Shown in pieces: positions 63,773-64,000 of a stretch of DNA of 64,000 nt (position 1 is the stretch's first letter; every line of letters begins with the position of its first letter). The DNA lies in assembly GCA_013397695.1 (NCBI GenBank), contig VYZI01000053.1, positions 1,294,398-1,358,397 of the forward strand. Direction: 5' to 3'. The notes beneath the pieces were generated by a model. The model made no database searches, was not told the origin of the DNA, and saw only the letters and a list, made by a program, of their open reading frames with translations. This DNA is from Centropus unirufus. Its lineage: Eukaryota; Chordata; Aves; Cuculiformes; Centropidae. The translations under genes were made by a program, and so were the position numbers.

Positions 63773-64000
63773 AGAGAATCATGGAATCATTAAGGTTAGA
63801 AATGATCTCCAATATCCTCAAGTTCTACCTTGAGCCCAACACCACCATGTCTACTAAACCATATCCCAAAGTGCCACGGCTACACAGTTTCTCAACTCCT
63901 TCAGTGAAGGAGACTCCACCACCTCCCTAGGCAGCCTGTTCCAAGGTTTGATACCCTTTCAGTAAAGAAAGTTTTCTTAATATCCAGTTTAAACCTCCCC
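63773..64000 (-). mobile_element. CR1 LINE, 3' fragment (reverse), cut by window edge
   Basis: The copy begins 'agaatcatggaatcattaaggttagaaatgatctccaatatcctcaagttc' and passes 'caacaccaccatgtctactaaaccatatcccaaagtgccacggctacac', 'ggagactccaccacctccctaggcagcctgttccaaggtttgataccc' and 'cttaatatccagtttaaacctcccc'. The 'cactaaaccatgtcccaaagtgcc' block marks a fourth CR1 type not seen elsewhere here. It continues beyond the right edge. Confidence 0.94.

Noticed and set aside
1..64000. Search by eye for tRNA, rRNA, CRISPR arrays, LTR pairs and retroviral genes
   Set aside because: None was found; interspersed repeats are CR1 and old SINE/LINE fossils, not regularly spaced identical units.

Overview
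The window is vertebrate, almost certainly avian, nuclear DNA. It is AT-rich and has no bacterial or organellar gene structure. The diagnostic content is at least fifteen copies of the 3' portion of CR1, the dominant LINE of birds. They are on both strands and most end in the CR1 tail built on ATTCTATG. Four kinds of CR1 3' end can be told apart by eye, so several waves of retrotransposition contributed. Much older fossils are also visible: MIR-like SINE pieces and one L3-like tail, both of which predate the split of birds and mammals.

Layout. From 1 to 17 kb the sequence is single-copy DNA with a few ancient fossils (3.9, 9.2 and 9.7 kb) and no CR1. From 17 to 32 kb there is a CR1-rich stretch with nine copies, including two of about 630-660 bp. 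From 32 to 42 kb it is mostly unique sequence with small tandem duplications. From 42 to 58 kb there are five CR1 copies, one of which (57.5 kb) still has a long open stretch of the CR1 reading frame. From 58 to 63.8 kb the sequence is unique, with a stop-poor, more GC-rich patch at 61.2-62.4 kb. A last CR1 runs off the right edge.

Genes. No protein could be recognised. Most open frames are short, lie on both strands and have the lengths expected by chance. A few minus-strand open segments are flanked by good splice-site matches (56.4, 32.0, 22.0, 19.5, 17.7 and 16.4 kb), and one possible terminal exon with a polyadenylation signal lies at 6.3 kb. The simplest reading is introns of a large minus-strand gene or intergenic DNA. 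The exon calls are low-confidence hypotheses made by eye; sequences of this kind also occur by chance in introns. No RNA gene, CRISPR array, intact retrovirus, LTR pair or DNA transposon was found. Nothing in the window amounts to a new biological system.
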